A stretch of DNA of 64,000 nt from BACL21 sp038141525 (GTDB lineage: Bacteria; Bacteroidota; Bacteroidia; Flavobacteriales; Flavobacteriaceae): the NCBI GenBank assembly GCA_038141525.1, contig JAYQIF010000002.1, forward strand, positions 1 through 64,000, read 5' to 3'. Shown here piece by piece: positions 15,993 to 24,233 of the stretch (positions within the stretch are counted from its first letter, which is position 1; every line of letters starts with the position of its first letter). The translations under genes were made by a program, and so were the position numbers. Under the pieces are notes generated by a model. The model searched no databases. It had not been told where the DNA came from and saw only the letters and a program-made list of their open reading frames with translations.

Positions 15993-16000
15993 CAAATATA
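15993..16000 (-). promoter_or_regulatory. -7 element of rplU-rpmA promoter
   Basis: The minus strand reads TATATTTG, matching TAnnTTTG, about 75 bp before the rplU ATG. TTTG at 16020-16023 (minus strand), 19 bp upstream, fits the -33 box. Confidence 0.7.
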
Positions 16001-16095
16001 GCTGTAAAATTTAATTTGACAAAGGTATTTTTACCCTAAAGTAGAGATAGATATTTATCATGACCTAGAAGATTAGGTGCGCTAAATTATGTTTT

Positions 16096-16968
16096 CTAAG
16101 GTCTGGTTTTTCGCTGATTGGCCAGATACACCCCAAAAAGAACGATAAGGGCCGAAATTCCTTGATACCACCCAAATCGTTCGCCGTCAAATAGCCCCCA
16201 CATAACGGCGACAACAGGCATCGTATAAGTTACCGAAGAAGCAAAAACAGGGCTTGATATTTGAATCATTTTATTGAATAAAATCTTCGCCAAGGCAGTA
16301 CCGAACAGCGCAAGAATTAGGATATACCCGGTCGAAATCTGTACTTGAGGGGCGGTCCATACCTGACTGAAATACCCCGTACCGATCAAAATCAGCAAAG
16401 CCGGGATCACAATCACAACAAAATTACCCGTCGCAATAGCCAAAGGAGACAGCTCGCTGAGGTATTTTTTCAAAATATTGACATTTAAGGCATATCCTAC
16501 TGAGGCAATAAGCACCAATATGCCATACCAATGATTTTGGTGTGGGTTGATATGCGCCCCTGCCAAAATCAACATGACAGACCCCACCAACCCAATAAAC
16601 ACACCGATCATTTGGCGCCGCGTGGTATAGATACTGAAGACTAAATAACCGAGAACCGCTGTGGCTAAAGGCGTCAGGCTATTGAGAATAGAGGCTACAG
16701 CACTATCGATGTGCTTTTGCGCAAATGCAAATAAATAGGCTGGAATAAAGGTCCCAAACAAGGCCGATAGGGCAATCCATTTCCACTGCTGCTTTTTAAT
16801 GTTCTTGAGGGTAGGCAAACCGACAGAAAATAAAATTATCGCCGTCAACACCGTACGCAATGAACCCAATTGGATTTGCGTGAGCCCAATCAATCCTTTT
16901 TTGATAAGAATAAAAGAAGTGCCCCAGATCAGGGAAAGCAGCAAAAGATAAAGCCATTTTTTATCCAT
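16096..16968 (-). CDS. EamA/DMT family transporter
   Basis: The 290-residue protein has about ten hydrophobic helices in two homologous EamA halves (residues 5-140 and 150-285). It begins WLYLLLLSLIWGTSFILIKKGL, the typical DMT first helix with the WG motif. Such proteins export or import small metabolites in the inner membrane; the substrate cannot be predicted. It follows gldD by 12 bp and may be read with it. Confidence 0.88.
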   Translation of the reverse strand: MDKKWLYLLLLSLIWGTSFILIKKGLIGLTQIQLGSLRTVLTAIILFSVGLPTLKNIKKQQWKWIALSALFGTFIPAYLFAFAQKHIDSAVASILNSLTPLATAVLGYLVFSIYTTRRQMIGVFIGLVGSVMLILAGAHINPHQNHWYGILVLIASVGYALNVNILKKYLSELSPLAIATGNFVVIVIPALLILIGTGYFSQVWTAPQVQISTGYILILALFGTALAKILFNKMIQISSPVFASSVTYTMPVVAVMWGLFDGERFGWYQGISALIVLFGVYLANQRKTRP

Positions 16969-16980
16969 ATTGCTTATACA

Positions 16981-17583
16981 TTAACGCCACCTGAGGGTTT
17001 CCATCATTCGTCTGACGTCCTGTCGAACATAATCTATGGCTGGATATAATGAATCAAAGTTTGGTTTTGTATTGAAATAAAGTGCCCCGGTGAGAAAGTG
17101 TTTTGTACTGTCGGTCAAATAAAACTGGGCATGTGAGGCCGCTGGACCGTCAATTTGGTAGTACATGCCGTAGACTTCATGTTCCGGATCGACACGTGGT
17201 TGCTCAAGAATTTCCGTGGCCTTGATGGTGTGATCATAGACCAGTTTTTGGGCATCACTCAAAAGTTGAGGTAAATCATCGTGCACTTCTTGGTAGGTCA
17301 TATACACTGTAGCCCCCATCATCGAGTAATTTATATTCAAGGCGCATCGTCGCTTTGGCTCAGCTAAAGTCCATTGATTTAATTCGAAATAATAAGGACA
17401 ATCTGGAGCATAAGTGTCGTATCTCGGCTCTGGATAATCAAGGCGTAAAAAAGCCGCAGGCTTGACCACAACCGGTTCTTGGCATCCCACAAACAGAATC
17501 CCAAAAAAAATAAGCAAAACCCCCTTGCCCAAAGGAGAAAGCGGATAAGACCTGTGACGATAGTTACGGATCACTTCAATCAT
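16981..17583 (-). CDS. gldD: Gliding motility lipoprotein GldD
   Basis: The 200-residue protein has a lipoprotein signal (GILFVGC, Cys about residue 34) after a short charged leader, then the GldD signatures FLRLDYPEPRYDTY, CPYYFELNQW, MMGATVYMTYQEV and HFLTGALYFNTKPNFDSLYP. GldD is required for gliding and T9SS function in flavobacteria and sits at the cell envelope. The start overlaps the gldE end by 8 bp, the usual gldE-gldD arrangement. Confidence 0.92.
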   Translation of the reverse strand: MIEVIRNYRHRSYPLSPLGKGVLLIFFGILFVGCQEPVVVKPAAFLRLDYPEPRYDTYAPDCPYYFELNQWTLAEPKRRCALNINYSMMGATVYMTYQEVHDDLPQLLSDAQKLVYDHTIKATEILEQPRVDPEHEVYGMYYQIDGPAASHAQFYLTDSTKHFLTGALYFNTKPNFDSLYPAIDYVRQDVRRMMETLRWR

Positions 17584-18880
17584 GAATGGTCAATTTTATT
17601 TGGTTGATTCTCTTGCCTTGAAAAGACTCAATAACGAAGTGATAACGCCCAAAGACTACGATTTCGTCTTTTTTAGGAAATCCTTTAGTCAATTCTAGAA
17701 TGAATCCGGCCAATGACTCGGCCTCCCCTTTTGCGTCCTCAAATTCCTTGGGTTCTTGGAGCTGAATAACGCGATAAAAATCCTTGAGCGGGGTCTTGCC
17801 TTCAAAAACAAAATTGCGATCATCGAGCTTTGAAAAAACCAAATCCTCATCGTCAAATTCGTCGGTTATTTCCCCGACAATCTCCTCAATAATGTCTTCC
17901 AAGGTAATGAGTCCACTAGTACCTCCGTACTCATCGACCACTATAGCCAAATGCATTTTCATTTGTTTGAACTCATTGAGCAAGTCGTCTAGTTTTTTGT
18001 TTTGGGGCACGAAGTAAGGTTCCCTTAGCAGTTGAACCCATTGAAAGTCCTTTTTATCGAAGTGAGGCAGCAGATCTTTGACATACAAAATACCTTTGAT
18101 TTGGTCGATCGACTCCTCGAAAACTGGTATGCGTGAATAGCCATGACTGAGTATATCAGTCAATATTTCTTGATAAGTGGCATGAGTATCGAGCGCAAAA
18201 ATATCCATTCTCGGACGCATCACATTTTTTGTATCCGTAGCCCCAAAAGTGACTATTCCTTGAAGTATTTTTTGCTCGTCATGAGTGGTGTCCTCATCAG
18301 AGGTCAATTCAAGCGCCTGACTGAGTTGATCCACACTGATGCTAAGTTTTTGTTTTGAAAACCTACGTTCTAAATACACCGTCACATTGCGCATAGGGCG
18401 ACTCAGTGGGGTAAAAAGTCCAAATAAGACTTGAATAGGTAACGCCATAAATGTCGCAAATCCGAGCTTATTGCGACTGGCATAAACCTTGGGTAAAATT
18501 TCTCCAAACAAAAGAATTAAAAAAGTGACGACACCTACCTCGATTACAAATCTCAGCCAATCAGGGTGAATCAGTCCAAAAATTTTTGCCACCACAGTAT
18601 CGAAAACAAGAACTATAGCAATATTGATCAGATTATTGGCAATCAAAATCGTAGCCAGCAGACGTTTGGGGGTGTCCAAGAGTCGGGCAACAGTCTCTAA
18701 TCGCTTTGACCGGGGTGCGCCCTCGGCTGGGTCCAAATCGGCAGCAGTTAAGGAAAAAAAAGCAATTTCTGCTCCTGAAATCAGTGCTGAAAAGAGCAAT
18801 AAAACCAGTATCATCCCGACACCGATTAGCTCGGCAGGACTCAGTGATGCTAGCATTAAACTCGGGGGCTCTGGATCCAC
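17576..18880 (-). CDS. gldE: Gliding motility protein GldE (CNNM/CBS domains)
   Basis: The 434-residue protein has an N-terminal CNNM transmembrane domain (three to four helices, residues 10-190; ALISGAEIAFFSL at the start), two CBS domains (about 205-330; GYSRIPVFEES and HLAIVVDEYGGTSGLITLED) and a C-terminal CorC/HlyC transporter-associated domain. This is the GldE layout, and its neighbour is gldD. Homologues outside gliding bacteria act in Mg or Co export, but GldE supports gliding. Confidence 0.92.
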   Translation of the reverse strand: MDPEPPSLMLASLSPAELIGVGMILVLLLFSALISGAEIAFFSLTAADLDPAEGAPRSKRLETVARLLDTPKRLLATILIANNLINIAIVLVFDTVVAKIFGLIHPDWLRFVIEVGVVTFLILLFGEILPKVYASRNKLGFATFMALPIQVLFGLFTPLSRPMRNVTVYLERRFSKQKLSISVDQLSQALELTSDEDTTHDEQKILQGIVTFGATDTKNVMRPRMDIFALDTHATYQEILTDILSHGYSRIPVFEESIDQIKGILYVKDLLPHFDKKDFQWVQLLREPYFVPQNKKLDDLLNEFKQMKMHLAIVVDEYGGTSGLITLEDIIEEIVGEITDEFDDEDLVFSKLDDRNFVFEGKTPLKDFYRVIQLQEPKEFEDAKGEAESLAGFILELTKGFPKKDEIVVFGRYHFVIESFQGKRINQIKLTIHD

Positions 18881-18900
18881 AGATGAAAAATTAATTACCC

Positions 18901-19347
18901 TTAAAATGGTAAATCGTCCTCTTGATTATCATTTTGTGGCTGACTCGGCGCAGTATAAGTTTTATTGGGCTCATTTGCCCTCGCAACAGACCCTGTTGTC
19001 GAATCGCTGCCTTTTGGCGTCAAAAAAGTAAAGTCTGTACATTGAATTTCCGTACTGTACCGATCATTTCCCTGGTCATCGGTCCACTTACGTGTTTTAA
19101 GACGCCCCTCAATATATACTTTATCACCTTTTTTGAGGTATTTCTCACAAACCTCAGCCCCTTTGTTGCGCACCACGACATTATGCCATTCTGTATTGGT
19201 TACACGCTCTCCGGTAGATTTATTATTGTAGGTCTCGTTGGTTGCCAGTGGAAATCTACCAATGCACCCTCCTCCCTCAAAATAGGTCATTTTTATTGCG
19301 TCACCTGTATGGCCGATTAACATTACTTTGTTCAGCGTTCCACTCAT
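18901..19347 (-). CDS. ssb: Single-stranded DNA-binding protein
   Basis: The 148-residue SSB has an OB-fold (residues 1-108; MSGTLNKVMLIGHTGD.., TEWHNVVVRNKGAEVCEKYLKKGDKVYIEGRLKTRKW), a glycine-poor flexible linker and the acidic tip EDDLPF that recruits repair and replication partners. It lies between mutY and gldE, the common flavobacterial order. Confidence 0.96.
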   Translation of the reverse strand: MSGTLNKVMLIGHTGDAIKMTYFEGGGCIGRFPLATNETYNNKSTGERVTNTEWHNVVVRNKGAEVCEKYLKKGDKVYIEGRLKTRKWTDDQGNDRYSTEIQCTDFTFLTPKGSDSTTGSVARANEPNKTYTAPSQPQNDNQEDDLPF

Positions 19348-19390
19348 CTTTTTACTTTTTTACAAAATTAACTAAGGACATCTAATATAA

Positions 19391-20464
19391 CTAATTTTGA
19401 GCGGCAAAAGGGTCTGCTTGAGCAATAAAGCGTGCAATTATGGCCGGCACCGGTAATTCCAGAATCTCCTCTGGCGTCATTGCCTCCGTGATCGATTCTC
19501 CAACCGAAGCGCGCCAAAACACGACCATCAATTTTTTGTGGGTCAATCGATGGACCCAAGGATTTTGATTCACACGTTTCAGACTGCCAATTGTACTTAT
19601 ATTCCCCCCAATTAACGCATTGGCCTTTTGGCGTATTTGATCTTCATCTAAGGGCCCCTGAGATTCGATTAGTGGAAATTCATAGAGATTCGGCCAAATT
19701 CCATCAGATGAACGACGGCTCATGAGAAAACTACCGTTTATGTCCTCCAGTACCAAAAAATTAAAATATTCCGTTTTCACTTTGACCTTTTTTACGGATA
19801 CCGGCAGCTCAGAGACTCTTCCTGTAGCTAACGCAACACACCGTTCAGAGAGCGGACACTGACCGCAATTTGGATTTTTAGGAACACATTGCAGCGCACC
19901 AAACTCCATAATTGCTTGATTATAGGTGCCCGGATCACTCTCAGCCAACTGCTGATCGGCCAATTCCTGAAAGCGTTTTATCCCGACTGTTTCGTTGATT
20001 GGTACATCTAGTCCAAAAACCCTGCTCAACACTCGGTACACATTACCATCCACAACAGCTTTTTGAGCACCAAAACAAATAGACGCGATCGCACTTGCGG
20101 TATAGACGCCGACCCCCTTAAAGGTCAACAACTGCTCAAATGACTCCGGAAATACACCATCAAACTCAACACTAACTTGCTTGGCTGTAGCATGTAAATT
20201 TCTCGCTCTAGAATAGTACCCTAACCCCTGCCAAAGCTTCAAGACTTCGTGTTCACTGGCCTGGGCCAAATCATGGACCGTCGGGAACTGCTGGACGAAT
20301 TTCTCGTAATAGGGCAAACCCTGAACCACCTGTGTTTGTTGCAATATAATTTCAGAAAGCCAAACGCGATATGGGTTTTTTGACTGCCGCCACGGCAAGG
20401 CTCGCTTGTTTTCTAAATACCAAGAAACCAAGGTTTTATCAATTCTAAATATAGAGGAGTTCAC
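19391..20464 (-). CDS. mutY: A/G-specific adenine glycosylase MutY
   Basis: The 357-residue enzyme removes adenine opposite 8-oxoguanine. It shows WYLENKRALPWRQSKNPYRV at the start, LQQTQV with the catalytic Glu upstream (SEIILQQTQ), the helix-hairpin-helix FKGVGVYTASAI followed by VDGNVYRVLSR (catalytic Asp), and the [4Fe-4S] loop C-x6-C-x2-C-x5-C (CVPKNPNCGQCPLSERC). The C-terminal NUDIX-like 8-oxoG recognition domain covers about 230-350. It is first in the minus-strand run mutY-ssb-gldE-gldD. Confidence 0.96.
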   Translation of the reverse strand: MNSSIFRIDKTLVSWYLENKRALPWRQSKNPYRVWLSEIILQQTQVVQGLPYYEKFVQQFPTVHDLAQASEHEVLKLWQGLGYYSRARNLHATAKQVSVEFDGVFPESFEQLLTFKGVGVYTASAIASICFGAQKAVVDGNVYRVLSRVFGLDVPINETVGIKRFQELADQQLAESDPGTYNQAIMEFGALQCVPKNPNCGQCPLSERCVALATGRVSELPVSVKKVKVKTEYFNFLVLEDINGSFLMSRRSSDGIWPNLYEFPLIESQGPLDEDQIRQKANALIGGNISTIGSLKRVNQNPWVHRLTHKKLMVVFWRASVGESITEAMTPEEILELPVPAIIARFIAQADPFAAQN

Positions 20465-20534
20465 GTGCCAAAAATAGGGTTTATGTATTTATATTTTAAT
20501 ACTTTACGATTTGAATAATTGATTTTAAAATCGT

Positions 20535-20542
20535 TATATTTG
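20535..20542 (+). promoter_or_regulatory. -7 promoter element of the HU gene
   Basis: TATATTTG matches TAnnTTTG and lies 60 bp before the HU ATG. TTTG at 20510-20513, about 21 bp upstream, fits the -33 box. It probably drives the HU gene, the small basic protein and possibly RNase G. Confidence 0.72.
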
Positions 20543-20601
20543 CCGTCTCGAAAAACGAGCCTTTACAATAACAATCATATCATATATAAAAGTATTTTAG
20601 A

Positions 20602-20893
20602 ATGACTAAAGCAGACATCGTTACAGAAATTTCAGAGAAACTCGGATTAGAAAAAAGGAGATGTTCAGGCTACTGTTGAGGCCTTCATGGGTGAAGTTAA
20701 ACAATCTTTGGAGTCTGGCGAAAATGTTTATTTGCGTGGTTTTGGAAGTTTTATCATCAAGACCAGAGCAGAAAAAACTGGAAGAAATATCTCTAAGAAC
20801 ACAACGATCAAAATACCAGCCCATAACATTCCAGCATTCAAGCCGGCAAAAGTTTTTGTCGAAGGAGTTAAGGCTAACGTAAAAGTTAAATAA
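20602..20893 (+). CDS. HU/IHF family DNA-binding protein (one indel)
   Basis: A 96-residue histone-like protein. The first 18 residues (MTKADIVTEISEKLGLEK) are in one frame and the rest (GDVQATVEAFM.., GFGSFIIKTRAEKTGRN, IPAHNIPAFKPAK) in another. One A too many in the run at 20651-20656 explains the break. The beta-arm with the conserved proline (NIPAFKPAK) that inserts into DNA is intact. Such an abundant nucleoid protein is unlikely to be truly broken, so I read this as a homopolymer error. Confidence 0.93.
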
Positions 20894-20938
20894 ATATTCA
20901 TTAGTTCGACCATGTCGAGCGACTAAACCATACACCGT

Positions 20939-21028
20939 ATGCCAAGTGGTAAAAAAAGAAAAAGACACAAGGTAGCGACGCATAAGCGCAAGAAGCGCAG
21001 ACGCGCCAACCGCCACAAGAAAAAGTAA
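20939..21028 (+). CDS. 29-residue basic protein, bL38 candidate
   Basis: A tiny open frame (ATG at 20939, TAA at 21026) encodes MPSGKKRKRHKVATHKRKKR and nine further residues; more than half the residues are Lys, Arg or His. It lies between the HU gene and RNase G, 45 bp after HU. Such composition is typical of small ribosomal proteins that thread rRNA. A small extra ribosomal protein, bL38, has been described in the Flavobacterium johnsoniae ribosome, and this gene may encode it; I cannot confirm the match from memory of its sequence. Low-complexity codons might suggest chance, but the clean ATG-to-stop frame and its place in a conserved locus argue for a real gene. Confidence 0.7.
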   Translation: MPSGKKRKRHKVATHKRKKRRRANRHKKK

Positions 21029-21068
21029 TCGACCATTGACTGATCTAACCCCCAATGTTCTTTGACAT

Positions 21069-21190
21069 AGAAATAAGTTCATACAATTTGCTTATTTCTG
21101 CAGGCCAATTCAAAATCAACGCTGTTGATTTTGAACCTGTGTTCAAAATTGTTTAATCCATCCCTTCCAGATAAATATTTGGACGGGGAT
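21069..21190 (+). promoter_or_regulatory. Structured leader of RNase G with competing hairpins
   Basis: Four inverted repeats precede the RNase G start. (1) AGAAATAAG 21069-21077 pairs with CTTATTTCT 21091-21099. (2) TTCAAAATCAAC 21109-21120 pairs with GTTGATTTTGAA 21124-21135, 12 bp perfect with a 3-nt loop. (3) ATTTTGAAC 21128-21136 pairs with GTTCAAAAT 21141-21149, 9 bp with a CTGT loop. Helices 2 and 3 share the same arm and cannot form together. (4) ATCCC-TCCA 21160-21169 pairs with TGGA-GGGAT 21180-21190, directly upstream of the start. Such a layout suggests a regulated leader, perhaps autoregulation by RNase G as known for E. coli rne. Confidence 0.6.
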
Positions 21191-21204
21191 AAAAATTAAT
21201 AAAA

Positions 21205-22746
21205 GTGAACTACGAATTAATCGTTAGATCCAGTTCACAACAAGTTGATTTTGCCCTTTTAAAAGATGGAAAACTGATCGAACTACATAAGGAAGCAGAG
21301 GACAACAAGTATTCCGTTGGAGACGTGTTTATCTCCAAAGTTAGAAAAACTGTCCCTGGACTCAATGCCGCATTTGTGAATGTGGGTTATGAAAAAGATG
21401 CATTCTTGCACTATCATGACTTGGGCCCTAAAATTCTGTCGACTTTAGAGTTTGTGAAACGTGTAAGCACAGGAAAATTAAGAGATTACTCCTTAAAAGA
21501 ATTCCCATTAAAAAAAGAGATTGATAAAAACGGCACCATTAACAATGCCTTAAAAAACAATCAATCAATACTGGTACAAATCGTAAAGGAACCCATTTCT
21601 ACAAAAGGTCCGCGCATCAGCTCGGAACTTTCGTTGGCAGGACGCTACATCGTTTTGGTGCCTTTTTCAGACCGCGTTTCAATTTCACAAAAAATTGAAT
21701 CCAATGAAGAAAAAGAACGCCTTAAAAGACTGATCAAGAGCATCAAGCCTAAAGGATTTGGGGTCATTATACGTACTGTAGCAGAGGGTAAAAAAGTAGC
21801 AGAACTGGATAGAGATTTGCAAAATCTCATGGATCGCTGGACAGCGATGTGTAAAAAGCTACGCGGGGCGCACCTCCCGAGTAAGGTGCTTAGTGAACTC
21901 GATAGAGGGGCTTCAATAGTAAGAGATATGTTTAACGAATCATTTTCGGCAATACATATTGATGACGAAACCCTTTATTACCAAATAAAAGATTATGTGC
22001 AAGCCATTGCACCTAAGCAGGAGAATATCGTGAAGCATTATGATGCCAAAGTGCCAATTTTTGAAAAATTTGGTATCGAACGGCAAATTAAAACTTCATT
22101 TGGCAAAACCGTTTCGGGAGCAAAAGGATCCTATTTAGTGATCGAACATACCGAAGCACTCCATGTCATTGATGTCAACAGTGGCAACCGAAGCAATAAA
22201 TCTAAAACACAAGAAGATACTGCTTTGGAAGTTAATTTGTTAGCAGCAAGTGAGGTCGCCCGTCAACTCAGACTAAGAGATATGGGTGGCATCATTGTTG
22301 TCGATTTCATCGATATGGCTAAAGCCGAGCATCGCAAAAAATTATTCAATCATCTTCGCGATGAAATGAAAGAGGATAAAGCGAAGCATAAAATTCTTCC
22401 TCCCAGCAAGTTTGGACTCATCCAAATCACAAGACAACGCGTGAGACCCGAGGTCAATATAAAAACACGTGAAATCAACCCCAATGCAGGGGCTAGTGAT
22501 GAAATTGAGGCCCCAATTGTTGTGGTACAGAAAATTGGCGAAGAGCTCAAAAGGCTCATCAACAAAGACTATAAAAGAATAACTTTAAACACACACCCTT
22601 TTATAGCAGCCTTTTTAACCAAAGGCTTTCCATCAGTGCGCACCAAATGGTTTTTGGAGCACAAACAGTGGATAAGAATTCAACCTAGAGATGCTTACAC
22701 GTACCTAGAATATCATTTCCAAAACGATCAAGGAAAGGATATATAA
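21205..22746 (+). CDS. rng: Ribonuclease G/E
   Basis: The 513-residue endoribonuclease starts at a GTG (21205) after a structured leader. It has an S1 RNA-binding domain (residues 35-130; VGDVFISKVRKTVPGLNAAF), the RNase E/G catalytic core (LHVIDVNSGNR and GGIIVVDFIDMAK supply the Mg-binding aspartates), and a C-terminal segment without the CPxCxG zinc-link motif that is visible in many RNase E/G proteins. It processes rRNA and degrades mRNA from 5' monophosphate ends. The length fits RNase G rather than RNase E. A terminator follows at once. Confidence 0.94.
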   Translation: MNYELIVRSSSQQVDFALLKDGKLIELHKEAEDNKYSVGDVFISKVRKTVPGLNAAFVNVGYEKDAFLHYHDLGPKILSTLEFVKRVSTGKLRDYSLKEFPLKKEIDKNGTINNALKNNQSILVQIVKEPISTKGPRISSELSLAGRYIVLVPFSDRVSISQKIESNEEKERLKRLIKSIKPKGFGVIIRTVAEGKKVAELDRDLQNLMDRWTAMCKKLRGAHLPSKVLSELDRGASIVRDMFNESFSAIHIDDETLYYQIKDYVQAIAPKQENIVKHYDAKVPIFEKFGIERQIKTSFGKTVSGAKGSYLVIEHTEALHVIDVNSGNRSNKSKTQEDTALEVNLLAASEVARQLRLRDMGGIIVVDFIDMAKAEHRKKLFNHLRDEMKEDKAKHKILPPSKFGLIQITRQRVRPEVNIKTREINPNAGASDEIEAPIVVVQKIGEELKRLINKDYKRITLNTHPFIAAFLTKGFPSVRTKWFLEHKQWIRIQPRDAYTYLEYHFQNDQGKDI

Positions 22747-22749
22747 AAT

Positions 22750-22782
22750 TAAACCCCTCCCGAAACGGAGGGGTTTTTTTGT
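22750..22782 (+). terminator. Terminator after rng
   Basis: AAACCCCTCC and GGAGGGGTTT flank a CGAAAC loop, followed by a run of seven T. It begins 4 bp after the rng stop. Strong intrinsic terminator form. Confidence 0.93.
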
Positions 22783-22898
22783 GTCCAATATTCCCTCACC
22801 AGGCTTTGATGCGCCAAAGGACCTTATCACCATATTCATTGACCAACCACAGCGCTATTTCGTGTTTCTGAAATAGTCTGATTCATTATCTTTATTGT

Positions 22899-23372
22899 AT
22901 GAAAAATTCGGTGCCCTCATACACCTTAGAAGAAGCCAAAGAAAAGCTCGAGCGCTACTGCGCCTACCAAGAGCGTTCGCACAAGCAAGTCGAGGAGCAA
23001 CTCTACAAAATGCGGATGATTCCCGAGGCCAAAGAGGTGATCATTACTCATTTAATACAACATAATTTTCTCAATGAGTCCCGTTTTGCCCAAGCCTATA
23101 GCCGAGGTAAATTTCGCATTAAAAAATGGGGGAAAAAACGCATTACACAAGAACTCAAACGACATGGGGTGAGTACCTATAATATTAAATTAGGGCTGGC
23201 ACAAATCGAGCCCGAAAGCTATCGAGAGACCTTTGAAGGCTTGTTTGCCAAAAAACTGAATGAACTCTCAAGTGAGCGCGATATCCGCAAAAAAAAACGA
23301 AAGCTATTTGATTATTTGGCCTATAGAGGTTGGGAGACCGAAATGATTTATGAGGCACTTTCGCGCCTTTGA
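22899..23372 (+). CDS. recX: RecX family regulator of RecA
   Basis: The 157-residue protein shows the RecX three-helix repeats: YTLEEAKEKLERYCAYQERSHKQ at the N-terminus, LIQHNFLNESRFAQAYSRGKFRIKKWGKKRI in the middle (the WG..RI hallmark), and LFDYLAYRGWETEMIYEAL at the end. RecX binds and modulates RecA filaments. It is alone on the plus strand and its 3' end overlaps the cupin gene by 25 bp on the other strand. Confidence 0.9.
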   Translation: MKNSVPSYTLEEAKEKLERYCAYQERSHKQVEEQLYKMRMIPEAKEVIITHLIQHNFLNESRFAQAYSRGKFRIKKWGKKRITQELKRHGVSTYNIKLGLAQIEPESYRETFEGLFAKKLNELSSERDIRKKKRKLFDYLAYRGWETEMIYEALSRL

Positions 23373-24233
23373 TAGCGCGCGATATTTTTTTGAGTGTTCA
23401 CAACAGCTTTTTCATTCTTATAATCAATCCACCCCTGGCCTTTTAATCGACGCATGAGTTGGTCATAATATCGCATGATCAAGATATTGTAGAGTGCTTT
23501 GGCTAAATGCTTTGGTCGGCGCGGTATGGCCCTGAGGCTCATGGAAAACCCTGGAGTGATGTACTGCATATAATGCCAAAAACCCTCGGGCATGTAAAGC
23601 ACATCACCGTGCTTTAATGTGGCCTCATATCCGGAAATAAAGCGCAAGCCTGGCCACTTATTGTAATCCGGGTTCTGCAAAATTGATATCTTCACGCACA
23701 ATCAGCGAGTGCGGCACTTTATACATGAACTCGCTTTGGTTTTGGTCAAACAAAATAACCCTTTTTTCTCCTTGAAAATGCACATGAAAAATATTTGCCA
23801 GATCGATATCGTAATGCATGAAGGTATGACTTTGTTGTCCCCCAAAAAACAGCATGGGCAAACCCTTTAAAATGGGCAGCCCAAGATCAAGCTGATCAAA
23901 ATCCTTTTGAAGCTCCGGCACTTCTTGGAGTAAATTCCACAAGAAAATTCGAAACTTCGTGGGTTCACGCTCGAGTAAGTCGATATACTCAGCCATATTC
24001 ATGGTCGCATGCGGTTCATTAAACCCATCCTTATGATCTACGGGGCGGTCATCGTACAACGGCACTGTTTTATGCCCCGCTACTTTGCGAATATATTCGA
24101 AATTCCATCGCTCGTATGCTGGCCATTGAGCAATAGCATCCTGAATGATTACTGGCCTTTGTGGTTTATAATACTCTTCTATAAACCGCTTTTTGCTCAG
24201 ATTGGAAACACGATCGATATACTTGAGATCCAT
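23348..24233 (-). CDS. Cupin-like (cupin_8/JmjC-type) protein (one indel)
   Basis: A protein of about 294 residues with a JmjC-like beta-barrel. The first frame (24233 to about 23677) has YYKPQRPVIIQDAIAQWPA and the metal-site segment SHTFMHYDIDLANIFHVHFQG, with H-x-D in HYDID. The second frame carries GDVLYMPEGFWHYMQYI, with the distal His. One extra base near 23677 (GCAGAACCCGGA, expected GCAAACCCGGA) splits it; corrected, it reads NPDYNKWPGLRF. The family contains Fe(II)/2-oxoglutarate hydroxylases. The ATG overlaps the receptor stop by one base (TAATG), so the two are coupled. Confidence 0.85.

Noticed and set aside
20621..21082. Minus-strand frame of 153 codons over HU and the rng leader
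   Set aside because: It is a shadow of the HU gene and the small basic gene, both better supported on the plus strand.
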